Positions 33,858-42,899 of a DNA stretch of 64,000 nucleotides are shown here, in pieces (the first letter of the stretch is position 1; each line of letters opens with the position of its first letter). Position numbers and translations under genes: made by a program. The DNA is taken from the NCBI RefSeq assembly GCF_025837155.1, contig NZ_CP107549.1:3844001-3908000 (forward strand), read 5' to 3'. This stretch comes from Pseudomonas sp. Z8(2022) (GTDB taxonomy: Bacteria; Pseudomonadota; Gammaproteobacteria; Pseudomonadales; Pseudomonadaceae). A model generated the notes under the pieces. That model was given only the letters and a program-made list of their open reading frames with translations. It was not told the DNA's origin and made no database searches.

Positions 33858-35828
33858 ATGAGTGAATTGATTCGCGTACCCGACCTCGGCGGCGAAGGCG
33901 AGGTCATTGAACTGCTGGTCAAGGTCGGCGACCGCATCGAAGCCGACCAGAGCGTACTGACCCTGGAGTCCGACAAGGCTTCCATGGAAGTGCCCTCGCC
34001 CAAGGCCGGCGTGATCAAGGAGCTGAAGGTCAAGATCGGCGACCGCCTGAAGGAAGGCGACGAGCTGCTGGTGCTGGAAGTCGAAGGAGCCGCCGAAGCG
34101 GCGCCTGCGCCGAAAGCCGAAGCTGCACCAGCCGAAGCACCGAAAGCGGCCGCTCCGGCAGCCGCGCCCGCCGCAGCTGCCACCAGCAGCGTGCAGGACG
34201 TGCATGTGCCGGATATCGGTTCCAGCGCCAAGGGCAAGGTCATCGAAATCATGGTCAAGGCCGGCGACCGTATCGAAGCCGACCAGAGCCTGCTGACCCT
34301 CGAATCCGACAAGGCCTCCATGGAAATCCCCGCGCCGGCTGCCGGCGTGGTGGAAGAAGTGCTGGTCAAGCTGGATGACGAAATCGGCACCGGTGATCTG
34401 ATTCTCAAGCTGAAAGTCGAAGGGGCTGCTCCTGCAGCCTCTGCTCAGGCTCCGGCTGCTGCCCCCGCGCCTGCGGCCGCTCCGGCAGCTGCACCGGCAC
34501 CGGCCGCCGCAGCAAGCGGCAGCAGCGTGCAGGACGTGCATGTGCCGGACATCGGCTCCAGCGCCAAGGGCAAGGTCATCGAGATCATGGTCAAGGCCGG
34601 CGACAGCATCGAAGCCGATCAGAGCCTGCTGACCCTGGAATCGGACAAGGCCTCCATGGAAATCCCCTCGCCGGCTGCCGGTGTGGTGGAAGAAGTGCTG
34701 GTCAAGCTGGATGACGAGATCGGCACCGGCGACCTGATCCTCAAGCTCAAGGTAGCTGGCGCAGCCCCTGCTGCCGCCCCTGCGCAAGCCAGCCAGGAAG
34801 TGCACCGTGTACCGGAAGGTGCAGCGCCGGAAGTGGCCGCAGAAGTGCGCGCCATTGCCTCGCTGTCGGCCGCTGCAGCCGCGGCTGCCGCCGCGCCCAA
34901 GCGCGACGGCTCGCGCGTGCATGCCGGTCCGGCCGTGCGCCAGCTGGCGCGCGATTTCGGCGTGGAGCTGGCAGATATCGCCGGCACCGGCCCGAAGGGC
35001 CGCATCCTCAAGGAAGACGTGCAGGTTTACGTCAAGGCGATGATGCACAAGGCCAAGGCAGCGCCAGAAGCGGCCGCTGCCACTGGCGGGGCCGGCATCC
35101 CGCCGATCCCGGCCGTGGACTTCAGCAAGTTCGGTGAAGTCGAAGAAGTGGCGATGACCCGCCTGATGCAGGTCGGCGCTGCCAACCTGCACCGCAGCTG
35201 GCTCAACGTGCCGCACGTGACCCAGTTCGACTCGGCCGACATCACCGACCTGGAAGCCTTCCGCGTCGCGCAGAAGGCCGTGGCCGAAAAGGCCGGCGTC
35301 AAGCTGACCGTGCTGCCGCTGCTGCTCAAGGCCTGCGCCCACCTGCTCAAGGAACTGCCGGACTTCAACAGTTCGCTGGCCCCGAGCGGCAAGGCGATCA
35401 TCCGCAAGAAGTACGTGCACATCGGTTTCGCCGTCGATACCCCGGACGGCCTGCTGGTACCGGTGATCAAGAACGTCGATCAGAAGAGCCTGCTGCAACT
35501 GGCTGGCGAAGCGGCCGAGCTGGCCGACAAGGCCCGCAAGAAGAAGCTTTCGGCTGACGACATGCAGGGTGCCTGCTTCACCATTTCCAGCCTCGGCCAC
35601 ATTGGCGGCACCGGCTTCACGCCGATCGTCAACGCGCCGGAAGTGGCGATCCTCGGCGTGAGCAAGGCGACCATGCAGCCGGTCTGGGACGGCAAGGCCT
35701 TCCAGCCCAAGCTGATGCTGCCGCTGTCGCTGTCCTACGATCACCGTGTGATCAATGGCGCGGCCGCCGCACGCTTCACTCAGCGCCTGTCTCAGCTGCT
35801 GGCCGACATCCGCACCATCCTGCTGTAA
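33858..35828 (+). CDS. aceF: Pyruvate dehydrogenase E2, dihydrolipoamide acetyltransferase with three lipoyl domains
   Basis: AceF forms the core of pyruvate dehydrogenase and passes the acetyl group from lipoate to CoA. The 656-residue protein has three lipoyl domains, each with a lipoylated Lys in ESDKAS (about residues 43, 155 and 267), joined by Ala/Pro-rich flexible linkers; then an E1/E3-binding domain (VHAGPAVRQLARDFGVEL, about 355-395), and the acetyltransferase domain ending in SYDHRVINGAAAARF, whose His is catalytic and where Asn replaces the common Asp as in Azotobacter. P. aeruginosa AceF has, to my knowledge, two lipoyl domains, so the third is extra. A strong terminator follows. 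Confidence 0.97.
   Translation: MSELIRVPDLGGEGEVIELLVKVGDRIEADQSVLTLESDKASMEVPSPKAGVIKELKVKIGDRLKEGDELLVLEVEGAAEAAPAPKAEAAPAEAPKAAAPAAAPAAAATSSVQDVHVPDIGSSAKGKVIEIMVKAGDRIEADQSLLTLESDKASMEIPAPAAGVVEEVLVKLDDEIGTGDLILKLKVEGAAPAASAQAPAAAPAPAAAPAAAPAPAAAASGSSVQDVHVPDIGSSAKGKVIEIMVKAGDSIEADQSLLTLESDKASMEIPSPAAGVVEEVLVKLDDEIGTGDLILKLKVAGAAPAAAPAQASQEVHRVPEGAAPEVAAEVRAIASLSAAAAAAAAAPKRDGSRVHAGPAVRQLARDFGVELADIAGTGPKGRILKEDVQVYVKAMMHKAKAAPEAAAATGGAGIPPIPAVDFSKFGEVEEVAMTRLMQVGAANLHRSWLNVPHVTQFDSADITDLEAFRVAQKAVAEKAGVKLTVLPLLLKACAHLLKELPDFNSSLAPSGKAIIRKKYVHIGFAVDTPDGLLVPVIKNVDQKSLLQLAGEAAELADKARKKKLSADDMQGACFTISSLGHIGGTGFTPIVNAPEVAILGVSKATMQPVWDGKAFQPKLMLPLSLSYDHRVINGAAAARFTQRLSQLLADIRTILL
34191..34862 (+). 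repeat. Tandem duplication of a lipoyl-domain unit in aceF
   Basis: The second and third lipoyl domains start at 34191 and 34527, a 336-bp (112-codon) period. Over about 230 bp the two units are nearly identical, with scattered mostly synonymous changes and few amino-acid differences (Arg/Ser after AGD, Ala/Ser in the MEI-P segment). The linkers diverge more. This looks like a recent or continually homogenised duplication. Confidence 0.85.
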
Positions 35829-35858
35829 ATCGTTTCGAGCACGCCACGCTCGCATCCT

Positions 35859-35889
35859 CAACCCCGCCCATTTGGGTGGGGTTTTTTTT
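35859..35889 (+). terminator. Intrinsic terminator of the aceEF operon
   Basis: ACCCCGCCC and GGGTGGGGT form a nine-base stem with one G-T pair, followed by eight T. It lies 31 nt after the aceF stop. Confidence 0.92.
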
Positions 35890-35978
35890 GCCTGGCCATA
35901 ACGGACTTGATCCCGGTCATGGCATGAACCGCAGCAACCGCCATGATCGAACCATCGATGCGACCCGGCGTATTGCAC

Positions 35979-36419
35979 ATGTCCTATCTGCTGCTCAAGT
36001 TCGCCCACCTGTCTGCCGCTGCCTTCTTCATCGGCGGCGTATTCTTCGAAGTGATGATCCTCAGCCGCGCCACGCGCGAGCTTCCGGAGGAGGCCAGGGC
36101 CGGCTTTTCTCGCGCACTAGGACGACGCGCCCGACAGGTCATGCACTGGGTGATCCTTACGCTCTACGCGGCCGGCCTGGGTCTGGCCTGGCACTACCGC
36201 GCGGCATTGCAGGCGCCGCTGGCCAGCAGCTTCGGCATCCTGCTCAGCCTGAAAATCACTCTGGCCTTGAGCATCCTCGGACATTTTCTGCTGGTGGTTT
36301 TCCTGATGCGCAGCGGCCGCATGACTGCGGCGCGCTCGCGGCGTATCCACCTGAGTGTACTGCTGCAGATGCTGGCCATTGTGTTCCTGGCCAAGGCCAT
36401 GTTCCTGGTGAGTCTGTAA
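35979..36419 (+). CDS. CopD-like four-helix membrane protein
   Basis: The 146-residue product has four hydrophobic segments (about 4-28, 52-72, 84-108 and 120-142). The first, LLLKFAHLSAAAFFIGGVFFE, is of the CopD type with a membrane His that could bind copper or haem. CopD proteins take part in copper handling, but small single-domain relatives are often of unknown role. No other copper gene is adjacent. I prefer ATG 35979 (MSYLLLKF), where the first helix starts, over ATG 35943, which adds 12 polar residues; neither has a strong ribosome site. It converges with the next gene, 8 nt apart. Confidence 0.65.
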   Translation: MSYLLLKFAHLSAAAFFIGGVFFEVMILSRATRELPEEARAGFSRALGRRARQVMHWVILTLYAAGLGLAWHYRAALQAPLASSFGILLSLKITLALSILGHFLLVVFLMRSGRMTAARSRRIHLSVLLQMLAIVFLAKAMFLVSL

Positions 36420-36427
36420 CTCCGCGA

Positions 36428-36961
36428 TCAGCCTTTCTGCACGTTGCGAATCAGGAAGCTCAGGGCCTTGGCCAGCTCACCTGCGCCCTGGTGATCACGC
36501 ACGATGCTCAGTAGCTGGCTGCCATCGACCGGATTGAGCAGCACACAGCGGATACCACCGGTCGGACATTCGTAGCGGATGAACGGATCGATGCCGAATA
36601 CCGAAACACGCTGATTGCGCACAGAGATGGCGGTGCCCTGCTGGCCACGGCTCTCTTCGCGCAGGATGAGGTCACCGGCATTGCCGACTTCGAAGCGGTA
36701 CAGCAGGTCCTGCCGCTGCGCCTGGCCAACCTGATAACCGGCCCGCAGCGCGTACGTTTCCAGCAGGGCATTGGTGTGTGTCAGCAGTGCCTGACGCTCG
36801 TTGCCGGTCAGATAGAGACGCTTGAGTTCTTCCAGATAAGCCGCCTGCTCGGCGCCCTGCAGTGCGCCCTTGTCATCGGCAGCGGCCAGGACGGGTACGG
36901 CAGCAGAAAGCGCTGCCCCCAAAAACACCGCCATCAGTTTCCTTGTCAGTCTTGCTTGCAT
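36428..36961 (-). CDS. Secreted or periplasmic protein of unknown function
   Basis: I do not recognise this 177-residue protein. Residues 1-27 form a Sec signal peptide (basic MQARLTRK, hydrophobic core, cleavage likely at VLA-AAD). The mature part begins with a helical, Glu/Leu-rich region (AYLEELKRLYLTGNERQALLTHTNALLETYALRAG) and goes on to predicted strands, including DPFIRYECPTGGIRCVLLNP with two Cys that could form a disulfide. It diverges from dipA across 125 nt, so a shared control region is possible, and converges on the CopD-like gene. Its base composition is ordinary for the host. Confidence 0.75.
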   Translation of the reverse strand: MQARLTRKLMAVFLGAALSAAVPVLAAADDKGALQGAEQAAYLEELKRLYLTGNERQALLTHTNALLETYALRAGYQVGQAQRQDLLYRFEVGNAGDLILREESRGQQGTAISVRNQRVSVFGIDPFIRYECPTGGIRCVLLNPVDGSQLLSIVRDHQGAGELAKALSFLIRNVQKG

Positions 36962-37086
36962 GATGCACCCTTGCCGAACGCTATAGTGAAGTAGGCCTGA
37001 GCCTCGGCCACCGTCCGTGTCGCTGTGCCCTGGCAGCAGCGGAAACGGAAGCCTCGCCGGTCAGCATACTGGAAGCCCGACGCCCA

Positions 37087-39792
37087 ATGAAAAGCCATCC
37101 CGATGCCGGCATCCGTCCGGCAGCCGAGGTTGTGACGCAGTTGCCAGTGCCCTCGCGGCTCGGCATGTTGCGTTTCGAGCGCTTGAACGAGCCAAGCTGG
37201 GCCCTGCTTTTTCTCGACCCGGCCTGCGAACGTAAACTCGGCATCAGCGCCGCCGATCTTTGCGCCCTGGTGGACGCACCCTATGCCAGCCTGATGGAGC
37301 CGGAAGCACGCTGTCGTCTGCACGATGCCATCCAGCAGCAACTGCAGCAGAATGCGCATTATCTGGTGCGCTATACCCTGCACACGCCAATGGGCGCGCT
37401 GAACCTGCTGGAGATCGGCGAACACTTCAAGCAGCGCAACCGCCACCTGCTACGTGGCTATCTGCTGATCGCCGATGACAGCTTCGATGCCTTCGCCCCT
37501 GGCGAGCTGGATTTGCAAATCCAGAACCAGAAGCTGCGCACGTCCCTGCAGCAGTACCAGCGCACCCAGGACAACCACCTGCAGCATCTGGCCCGCTCGC
37601 ACACCCAGCAACAGCTGATCGTACGCCTGGCGCGCCAGCGCTATGTCTCCGACTCTCCGCGCCAGGAAGCCGCCGAGCTGATTACCCGGGCAGCCTGCGA
37701 GGTCTACGGCGTAGCCCGTGCCGGGATCTGGCAATTGAGCAGCCACAGCCTCGAGTCCATATCGCTGTACCGGCGCGACCTGGACCGACACGAGCAACTG
37801 CCACCGGTCGATAACCGCAATTTCCCGCATTATCTGGAAGCCCTGCACAGCGGCCGGGCGATCGATGCCCATGATGCCCAGAACGATCCGCGCACGCGCG
37901 AACTGGCATCCGGTTATCTGCAGCCGCTGGGGATCACCTCGAAGCTCGATGCCAGCATCCGCATCGAAGGCGAAGTGGTCGGTATTCTCTGCCTCGAGCA
38001 CATCGGACCCCAACGTACCTGGCAGGCCGACGAGATCGCCTTCGCCGGCGAGCTGGCCGATCAGTTCGCCCAGGTACTGATCAACCAGGAGAAGCGCACG
38101 GTCTCCCATGCGCTGTACCTCTTCCAGCGCGCCGTCGAACAGAGTGCCAGCGCCTTCCTGCTGGTCGACCGCGACGGCCGGGTGGAGTACGTCAATCCCA
38201 GCTTCACCGCCATTACCCTGTACAGCAGCGACGAGGTCTGCGGCCATCGACTGTCGGAGCTGCCGGCTCTGGCCAACCTCAGCGACCTGCTGTTCGATAC
38301 CGACTCCAGCCTGGCCGAACACAGCAGCTGGCAGGGCGAGTTTCGCAGCCGACGCAAGAATCAGGAGCCGTACTGGGGCCACCTGTCGATCTCCAAGGTG
38401 TATGGCGACAATGGCGAGCTGACCCATTACATCGGCATCTACGAAGACATCACCGAATCCAAGCTGGCGCAGCAACGCATCGAGCGCCTGGCCTATACCG
38501 ACAATCTGACCAACCTGGGCAACCGTCCCTCGTTCATCCGCAGCCTGGAAGAGCGCTTCGCGCGCAATGCCCAGCAGGCGCAGGGCCTGCTGCTGGTGGA
38601 TATCGACAACTTCAAGCGCATCAACGACAGCCTCGGCCACCAGACCGGTGACAAGCTGCTGTCGTCGCTGGCCCGGCGCCTGCGCAACAGCCTCGGTACC
38701 AGGGGCACGCTGGCACGTTTCGCCAGCAACGAATTTGCCATCCTGCTGGACGGCTGCGACCAGGGCAGCGGTCTGGAAGTCGCGCACCAGGTGCTGCAGA
38801 CGCTGGACAAACCCCTGTTCGTCGACAACCAGCTGATCAGCATCACCGGCTCGGTGGGTCTGGCCATTGCCCCGGAGCACGGCAACGACCCGCAGACTCT
38901 GATGAAGCACGCCGGTCTTGCCTTGCACAAGGCCAAGGCCAACGGCAAGCACCAGGTGCAGCTGTTCACCGAAGCGCTGAATGCCGAGGCGAACTACAAG
39001 CTGTTCGTCGAGAACAACCTGCGCCGCGCCCTGACCCAGAACGAGCTGGAAGTCTTCTACCAGCCCAAGTTGTGCCTGAAGAGCGGCCAGTTGATTGGCA
39101 TGGAAGCGCTGCTGCGCTGGCACCATCCTGAGAAGGGCATGATCCGCCCCGACCAGTTCATCGGCGTTGCCGAGGAAACCGGCCTGATCATCCCCATCGG
39201 CAAGTGGGTGATCCGCCAGGCCTGCCGCATGAGCAAGCAGATCTCCGCCATCGGCATGGGCGAGCTGCAGGTGGCCATCAACCTGTCGCCCAAGCAGTTC
39301 TCCGATCCCGATCTGGTCGGCTCCATCGCGGCCATCCTGCACGAAGAACAGCTTGACCCACAGCTGCTGGAGCTGGAGCTGACCGAAAGCCTGCTGCTGG
39401 AAGCCACCGACGACACCCGCCATCAGCTCGGCCGCCTCAAGAGCCTGGGCCTGACCCTGGCCATGGACGACTTCGGCACCGGTTATTCTTCGCTCAGCTA
39501 CCTGAAGAAATTCCCCATCGACGTGATCAAGATCGACCGCAGTTTCATCAAGGACATCCCGGACAATCAGGACGACATGGAAATCACCTCTGCGGTGATC
39601 GCCATGGCCCATAACCTCAAGCTCAAGGTTGTCGCCGAAGGCGTCGAAACCGGCTCACAACTTGCGTTCCTGCGCCGCCAGCAATGCGACGTCGGCCAGG
39701 GTTACCTGTTCGACAGACCGATTCCCGGCCGAGAGCTGATCGACAGCCTGCGCCGCTATCCCTGCCGGCCACAGGCCGACCAACGGACGTAA
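37087..39792 (+). CDS. dipA: Cyclic-di-GMP phosphodiesterase with PAS/GAF, degenerate GGDEF and EAL domains (DipA-like)
   Basis: The 901-residue protein has a short N-terminal PAS-like region, a GAF-type domain (about 180-340), a PAS domain (about 350-460, LVDRDGRVEYVNPSFTAIT), a GGDEF domain (about 465-625) and an EAL domain (about 640-890). The GGDEF site reads ASNEF, so cyclase activity is unlikely. The EAL site is intact: MEALLRW, NLSPKQFSDP, ELELTES, MDDFGTGYSSLSYLKKFPIDVIKID and EGVE. DipA of P. aeruginosa (PA5017) is a c-di-GMP phosphodiesterase for biofilm dispersion with the same layout and genomic place. No membrane segment is seen, so it is cytosolic. Confidence 0.92.
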   Translation: MKSHPDAGIRPAAEVVTQLPVPSRLGMLRFERLNEPSWALLFLDPACERKLGISAADLCALVDAPYASLMEPEARCRLHDAIQQQLQQNAHYLVRYTLHTPMGALNLLEIGEHFKQRNRHLLRGYLLIADDSFDAFAPGELDLQIQNQKLRTSLQQYQRTQDNHLQHLARSHTQQQLIVRLARQRYVSDSPRQEAAELITRAACEVYGVARAGIWQLSSHSLESISLYRRDLDRHEQLPPVDNRNFPHYLEALHSGRAIDAHDAQNDPRTRELASGYLQPLGITSKLDASIRIEGEVVGILCLEHIGPQRTWQADEIAFAGELADQFAQVLINQEKRTVSHALYLFQRAVEQSASAFLLVDRDGRVEYVNPSFTAITLYSSDEVCGHRLSELPALANLSDLLFDTDSSLAEHSSWQGEFRSRRKNQEPYWGHLSISKVYGDNGELTHYIGIYEDITESKLAQQRIERLAYTDNLTNLGNRPSFIRSLEERFARNAQQAQGLLLVDIDNFKRINDSLGHQTGDKLLSSLARRLRNSLGTRGTLARFASNEFAILLDGCDQGSGLEVAHQVLQTLDKPLFVDNQLISITGSVGLAIAPEHGNDPQTLMKHAGLALHKAKANGKHQVQLFTEALNAEANYKLFVENNLRRALTQNELEVFYQPKLCLKSGQLIGMEALLRWHHPEKGMIRPDQFIGVAEETGLIIPIGKWVIRQACRMSKQISAIGMGELQVAINLSPKQFSDPDLVGSIAAILHEEQLDPQLLELELTESLLLEATDDTRHQLGRLKSLGLTLAMDDFGTGYSSLSYLKKFPIDVIKIDRSFIKDIPDNQDDMEITSAVIAMAHNLKLKVVAEGVETGSQLAFLRRQQCDVGQGYLFDRPIPGRELIDSLRRYPCRPQADQRT

Positions 39793-39843
39793 TACGCGGC
39801 ACAACGCGTAGTCCATTCTTCAGTCACTTTTCAGGAAATCACC

Positions 39844-40497
39844 ATGGTTCTGCGTTCCCAGATCCTCGTCAACAAACACACCCTGCCGACTGCCGAGCAG
39901 GCCCTGCCCGGACGTGCCGAGCCACTGCCGGTGGCCGACACCCACTATGTCAACGGCAACCCGATCAAGGCGCCCTTCCCCGCCGGCCTGCAGCAGGCGG
40001 TGTTCGGCCTGGGCTGTTTCTGGGGCGCCGAACGCCGCTTCTGGCAACAGCCAGGCGTGCTCAGCACGGCGGTCGGCTATGCCGGCGGCTTCACTCCCAA
40101 CCCCACCTACGAGGAAGTGTGCTCCGGCCTGACCGGGCACGCCGAAGTCGTGCTGGTGGTGTTCGACCCGCAGCAGACCAGCTTCGAAGCGCTGCTCAAG
40201 GTGTTCTGGGAAGTGCACAATCCGACCCAGGGCATGCGTCAGGGCAACGATCAGGGCACACAGTACCGGTCGGTGATCTACTGCCAGGACGAGGCCCAAC
40301 TGAAGGCAGCCAAGGACAGTCAGGCACGTTTCCAGGCCGAGCTGGACAAGGCAGATCTGGGTTCCATCACCACCGAGATCATCGAGGCGCCGACCTTCTA
40401 CTACGCCGAGACCTATCACCAGCAATACCTGGCGAAGAACCCCGAAGGCTATTGCGGCCTCGGCGGAACAGGCGTATGTCTACCCCCTCAACGCTGA
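39844..40497 (+). CDS. msrA: Peptide methionine sulfoxide reductase A
   Basis: MsrA reduces the S form of methionine sulfoxide in proteins after oxidative damage. The 217-residue product has the catalytic [11 protein letters not shown] motif (Cys at about residue 59), GYAGG, GHAEVV and the C-terminal [10 protein letters not shown] segment with resolving Cys residues. The N-terminal ~50 residues before the catalytic motif are typical of the longer Pseudomonas/E. coli form. ATG 39844 has AGGAAA upstream. It follows dipA after 51 nt and precedes the small YjfB-like gene by 13 nt. Confidence 0.96.
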   Translation: MVLRSQILVNKHTLPTAEQALPGRAEPLPVADTHYVNGNPIKAPFPAGLQQAVFGLGCFWGAERRFWQQPGVLSTAVGYAGGFTPNPTYEEVCSGLTGHAEVVLVVFDPQQTSFEALLKVFWEVHNPTQGMRQGNDQGTQYRSVIYCQDEAQLKAAKDSQARFQAELDKADLGSITTEIIEAPTFYYAETYHQQYLAKNPEGYCGLGGTGVCLPPQR

Positions 40498-40510
40498 GAG
40501 GCAGATGGTC

Positions 40511-40708
40511 ATGGAGCTGAGCAGCATCTCCAGTCAGGTATCGAGCCAGGCATCGACGCAGATCGCGGCGCAGATGTCGCTCCTGCTGCTGCGCAAGACA
40601 CTGGAGCTGCAGGCCGCCAGCATCAGCGGGCTGGTACAGTCTGCTGCACCGGTCAGCGCCCCGAGCAACCCGCCACATCTGGGCAACCATGTCGATGTGA
40701 TGGCCTGA
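40511..40708 (+). CDS. YjfB family putative motility protein
   Basis: A 65-residue protein resembling YjfB (a small family labelled putative motility protein): MELSSISSQVSSQ, then an amphipathic QIAAQMSLLLLRKTLELQAASI helix and a short Pro/Ser tail. Function is not established; YjfB of Bacillus is under flagellar-type control. ATG 40511 is preferred over ATG 40505 because GAGAGG is then 9 nt upstream rather than 3. It is probably cotranscribed with msrA, with the stop 63 nt before the end of convergent rlmJ. Confidence 0.65.
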   Translation: MELSSISSQVSSQASTQIAAQMSLLLLRKTLELQAASISGLVQSAAPVSAPSNPPHLGNHVDVMA

Positions 40709-40771
40709 GGGGCTGCCCTCGCATCCCGCCCCTGGCCGCCAGACTGTGCCAGCACAGAGCCTGAAGGTGAC

Positions 40772-41620
40772 TCAACCCGCCGGTTTTTCCTCGATCAGCC
40801 AGTCCAGACGCCAGCCACCCAGGCTCTGCCCCAGGGCATCGGCCAGCCAGGGCAGCAGCTGCCTGAGCTCATCCTCCAGCCCCCATGGCGGATTGCTGAT
40901 CACCAGACCCGAGCCGGTCAGGCGCATCGCATCGTCGGGGGCATGCACGTAGAGTTCGGCACGCAGCAGCTTGGGCGCGGCACTCTTTTGCAGATCGCGA
41001 TAGAAGCGCGCCAGCTGGCGCTCGTCCTTGATCGGATACCAGATCGCCACGATGGCCTGACGCATGCGGCCGTGCGCTTCATTCAGCGCTTCGACACAAC
41101 GCTGCAGCTCGTCCGTCTTCTCGAACGGCGGGTCGATCAGCAGCAGCACGCGCTTCTCACGAGTCGGCATCAGCGCTCGCGGTACGTGCCAGCCCTCGCC
41201 CAGGTGCACGGCGACGCGGCGGTCGCCACGCATGTTGTCCTTGAGCAGGCGACCGTCCTCGGGATGTTTTTCGTTGAGCTGCAGGCGATCCTGCTCGCGG
41301 CTGAGCAGGCGCGCCAGCTCCGGCGAGCCTGGGTAGTAGCGCAACTCGCCATCGGGGTTCATTGCCCGCACCACCTCCAGGTAGGCTTCCACCGCATCCG
41401 GCAATTGCGTGGCCTGCCACAGGCGACCGATACCCTCCAGGTATTCGCCGGTGCGGCTGGCCTGGTCGCCCAGCAGATCGTAGAGGCCGAGTCCGGCATG
41501 GCTGTCGAGGTAGGCGAAAGGCGCCTCCTTCTTCGACAGCAGGGCGAGCAGGCGGGTCAGCACCAAGTGCTTGAGCACATCGGCGTGATTGCCGGCATGG
41601 AAGGCGTGGCGGTAGTTCAT
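40772..41620 (-). CDS. rlmJ: 23S rRNA (adenine-2030-N6)-methyltransferase
   Basis: RlmJ methylates A2030 of 23S rRNA using S-adenosylmethionine. The 282-residue product starts MNYRHAFHAGNHADVLKH as RlmJ proteins do; YLDSHAGLGLYDL is the SAM-binding loop and LLLIDPPFEKTDE is the DPPF N6-adenine methyltransferase motif. A C-terminal VISNPPWGLEDEL segment is also usual. ATG 41620 is supported by homology. It is a single minus-strand gene between convergent yjfB-like and divergent nitronate monooxygenase genes (107-nt gap to the latter). Confidence 0.94.
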   Translation of the reverse strand: MNYRHAFHAGNHADVLKHLVLTRLLALLSKKEAPFAYLDSHAGLGLYDLLGDQASRTGEYLEGIGRLWQATQLPDAVEAYLEVVRAMNPDGELRYYPGSPELARLLSREQDRLQLNEKHPEDGRLLKDNMRGDRRVAVHLGEGWHVPRALMPTREKRVLLLIDPPFEKTDELQRCVEALNEAHGRMRQAIVAIWYPIKDERQLARFYRDLQKSAAPKLLRAELYVHAPDDAMRLTGSGLVISNPPWGLEDELRQLLPWLADALGQSLGGWRLDWLIEEKPAG

Positions 41621-41727
41621 TCGGGAGTCCTCGAATCAGGCGCGCAGTTTAACAGGGCGGCGCCCGCTTGCTCGACAGTGCCTGCAAGGCCTAGGCTGCA
41701 CATTCCTCAAGGACAGCGAGAACCGCC

Positions 41728-42780
41728 ATGTCTCTGCAACGATTGCTCGGCAGCGAACTGCCCCTGGTCCAGGCACCGATGGCCGGCTCGCAGGATCACC
41801 GTCTGGCCGCCGCCGTATGTGAGGCCGGCGGTCTTGGCTCCATTCCCTGCGCGATGCTCACCCCCGCCGCCCTGCGCCAGGAACTGCAGGCCATGCGTGC
41901 TCTGACCGAGCGCCCGTTCAATCTCAACTTCTTCAGCCATGTACCGCCGCAAGCGGATACGGCTCGCGACTCAGCCTGGCGCAAGGCCCTTGCGCCCTAC
42001 TACGCCGAGCTGGGTGTGGACCCGGCGAACATTGCCAGCGGGCCGGGGCGCCTGCCATTCAACGACGAAGCAGCAGCCCTGGTGGAAGAGTTCCGCCCGG
42101 CGGTGGTCAGTTTCCATTTCGGTCTGCCGGAGGAAGCTCTTCTGCAGCGCGTACGGCGCAGCGGCGCGAAAATCCTGTCCAGCGCCACCACGCTGGACGA
42201 AGCGCTGTGGCTGCAGGAACGCGGCGTCGATGCGGTGATCGCCCAAGGGCTTGAAGCCGGCGGCCATCGCGGACACTTTCTCGATCAGGACCTGAGTCGT
42301 CAGCTCGGCACCTTCGCCCTGCTGCCGCAGCTGGTCGATGCCCTCTCGGTGCCGGTGATCGCTGCCGGCGGCATCAGCGACGCACGCGGCGTGGCAGCAG
42401 CCATGGCGCTGGGTGCGGCAGGCGTGCAGGTCGGCAGCGCCTACCTGCTGTGCCCGGAAACCAATACTACTGCCCTGCACCGGGCAGCCCTGCAAAGCCC
42501 GGCAGCGCGCCATACGGCGCTGACCAACCTGTTCAGCGGGCGCCCGGCACGCGGCATCGTCAACCGCCTGATGCGCGAGCTGGGACCGCTCAGTACGCAG
42601 GCGCCGGCCTTCCCGCTGGCCACCGCCGCCATCGCACCGTTGCGTGCCGCGGCCGAAGCGCAGGGCAGCGGGGATTTCTCGCCGCTGTGGGCCGGGCAGA
42701 ATATCGCCAACTGCCATCCGATGCCGGCGGCCGAGCTGACCCGCGAGCTGGCAAGGGGTCTTGAATCGCATCGAGGCTGA
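41728..42780 (+). CDS. Nitronate monooxygenase-type FMN enzyme
   Basis: The 350-residue TIM-barrel flavoprotein has the class I nitronate monooxygenase pattern: VQAPMAG at strand 1, NLNFFSH, SFHFGLP, a central GLEAGGHRG with the catalytic His, VIAAGGISDARG and GAAGVQVGSAYLLCPE for FMN phosphate. Such enzymes oxidise toxic propionate-3-nitronate and similar alkyl nitronates; the natural substrate here is unproven and related barrels include enoyl reductases. ATG 41728 has AAGGA upstream. It is transcribed away from rlmJ. Confidence 0.87.
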   Translation: MSLQRLLGSELPLVQAPMAGSQDHRLAAAVCEAGGLGSIPCAMLTPAALRQELQAMRALTERPFNLNFFSHVPPQADTARDSAWRKALAPYYAELGVDPANIASGPGRLPFNDEAAALVEEFRPAVVSFHFGLPEEALLQRVRRSGAKILSSATTLDEALWLQERGVDAVIAQGLEAGGHRGHFLDQDLSRQLGTFALLPQLVDALSVPVIAAGGISDARGVAAAMALGAAGVQVGSAYLLCPETNTTALHRAALQSPAARHTALTNLFSGRPARGIVNRLMRELGPLSTQAPAFPLATAAIAPLRAAAEAQGSGDFSPLWAGQNIANCHPMPAAELTRELARGLESHRG

Positions 42781-42899
42781 AACGAAGTACTGCCCAACGG
42801 CTCCACGGCTGATGTAGCGCTTTATCACGGCCGATGATGATGCTGGGCAGCCAGGCAACCGGCTGCCTAGACTCGGTGGATCATCTGGAGGCCCGATCC

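Noticed and set aside
33843..36008. 721-codon minus-strand frame across aceF
   Set aside because: It mirrors the lipoyl repeats of aceF and crosses the aceEF terminator; no independent support.
37450..39612. 720-codon minus-strand frame opposite dipA
   Set aside because: Shadow of dipA with low-complexity Gln/Val/Leu composition.
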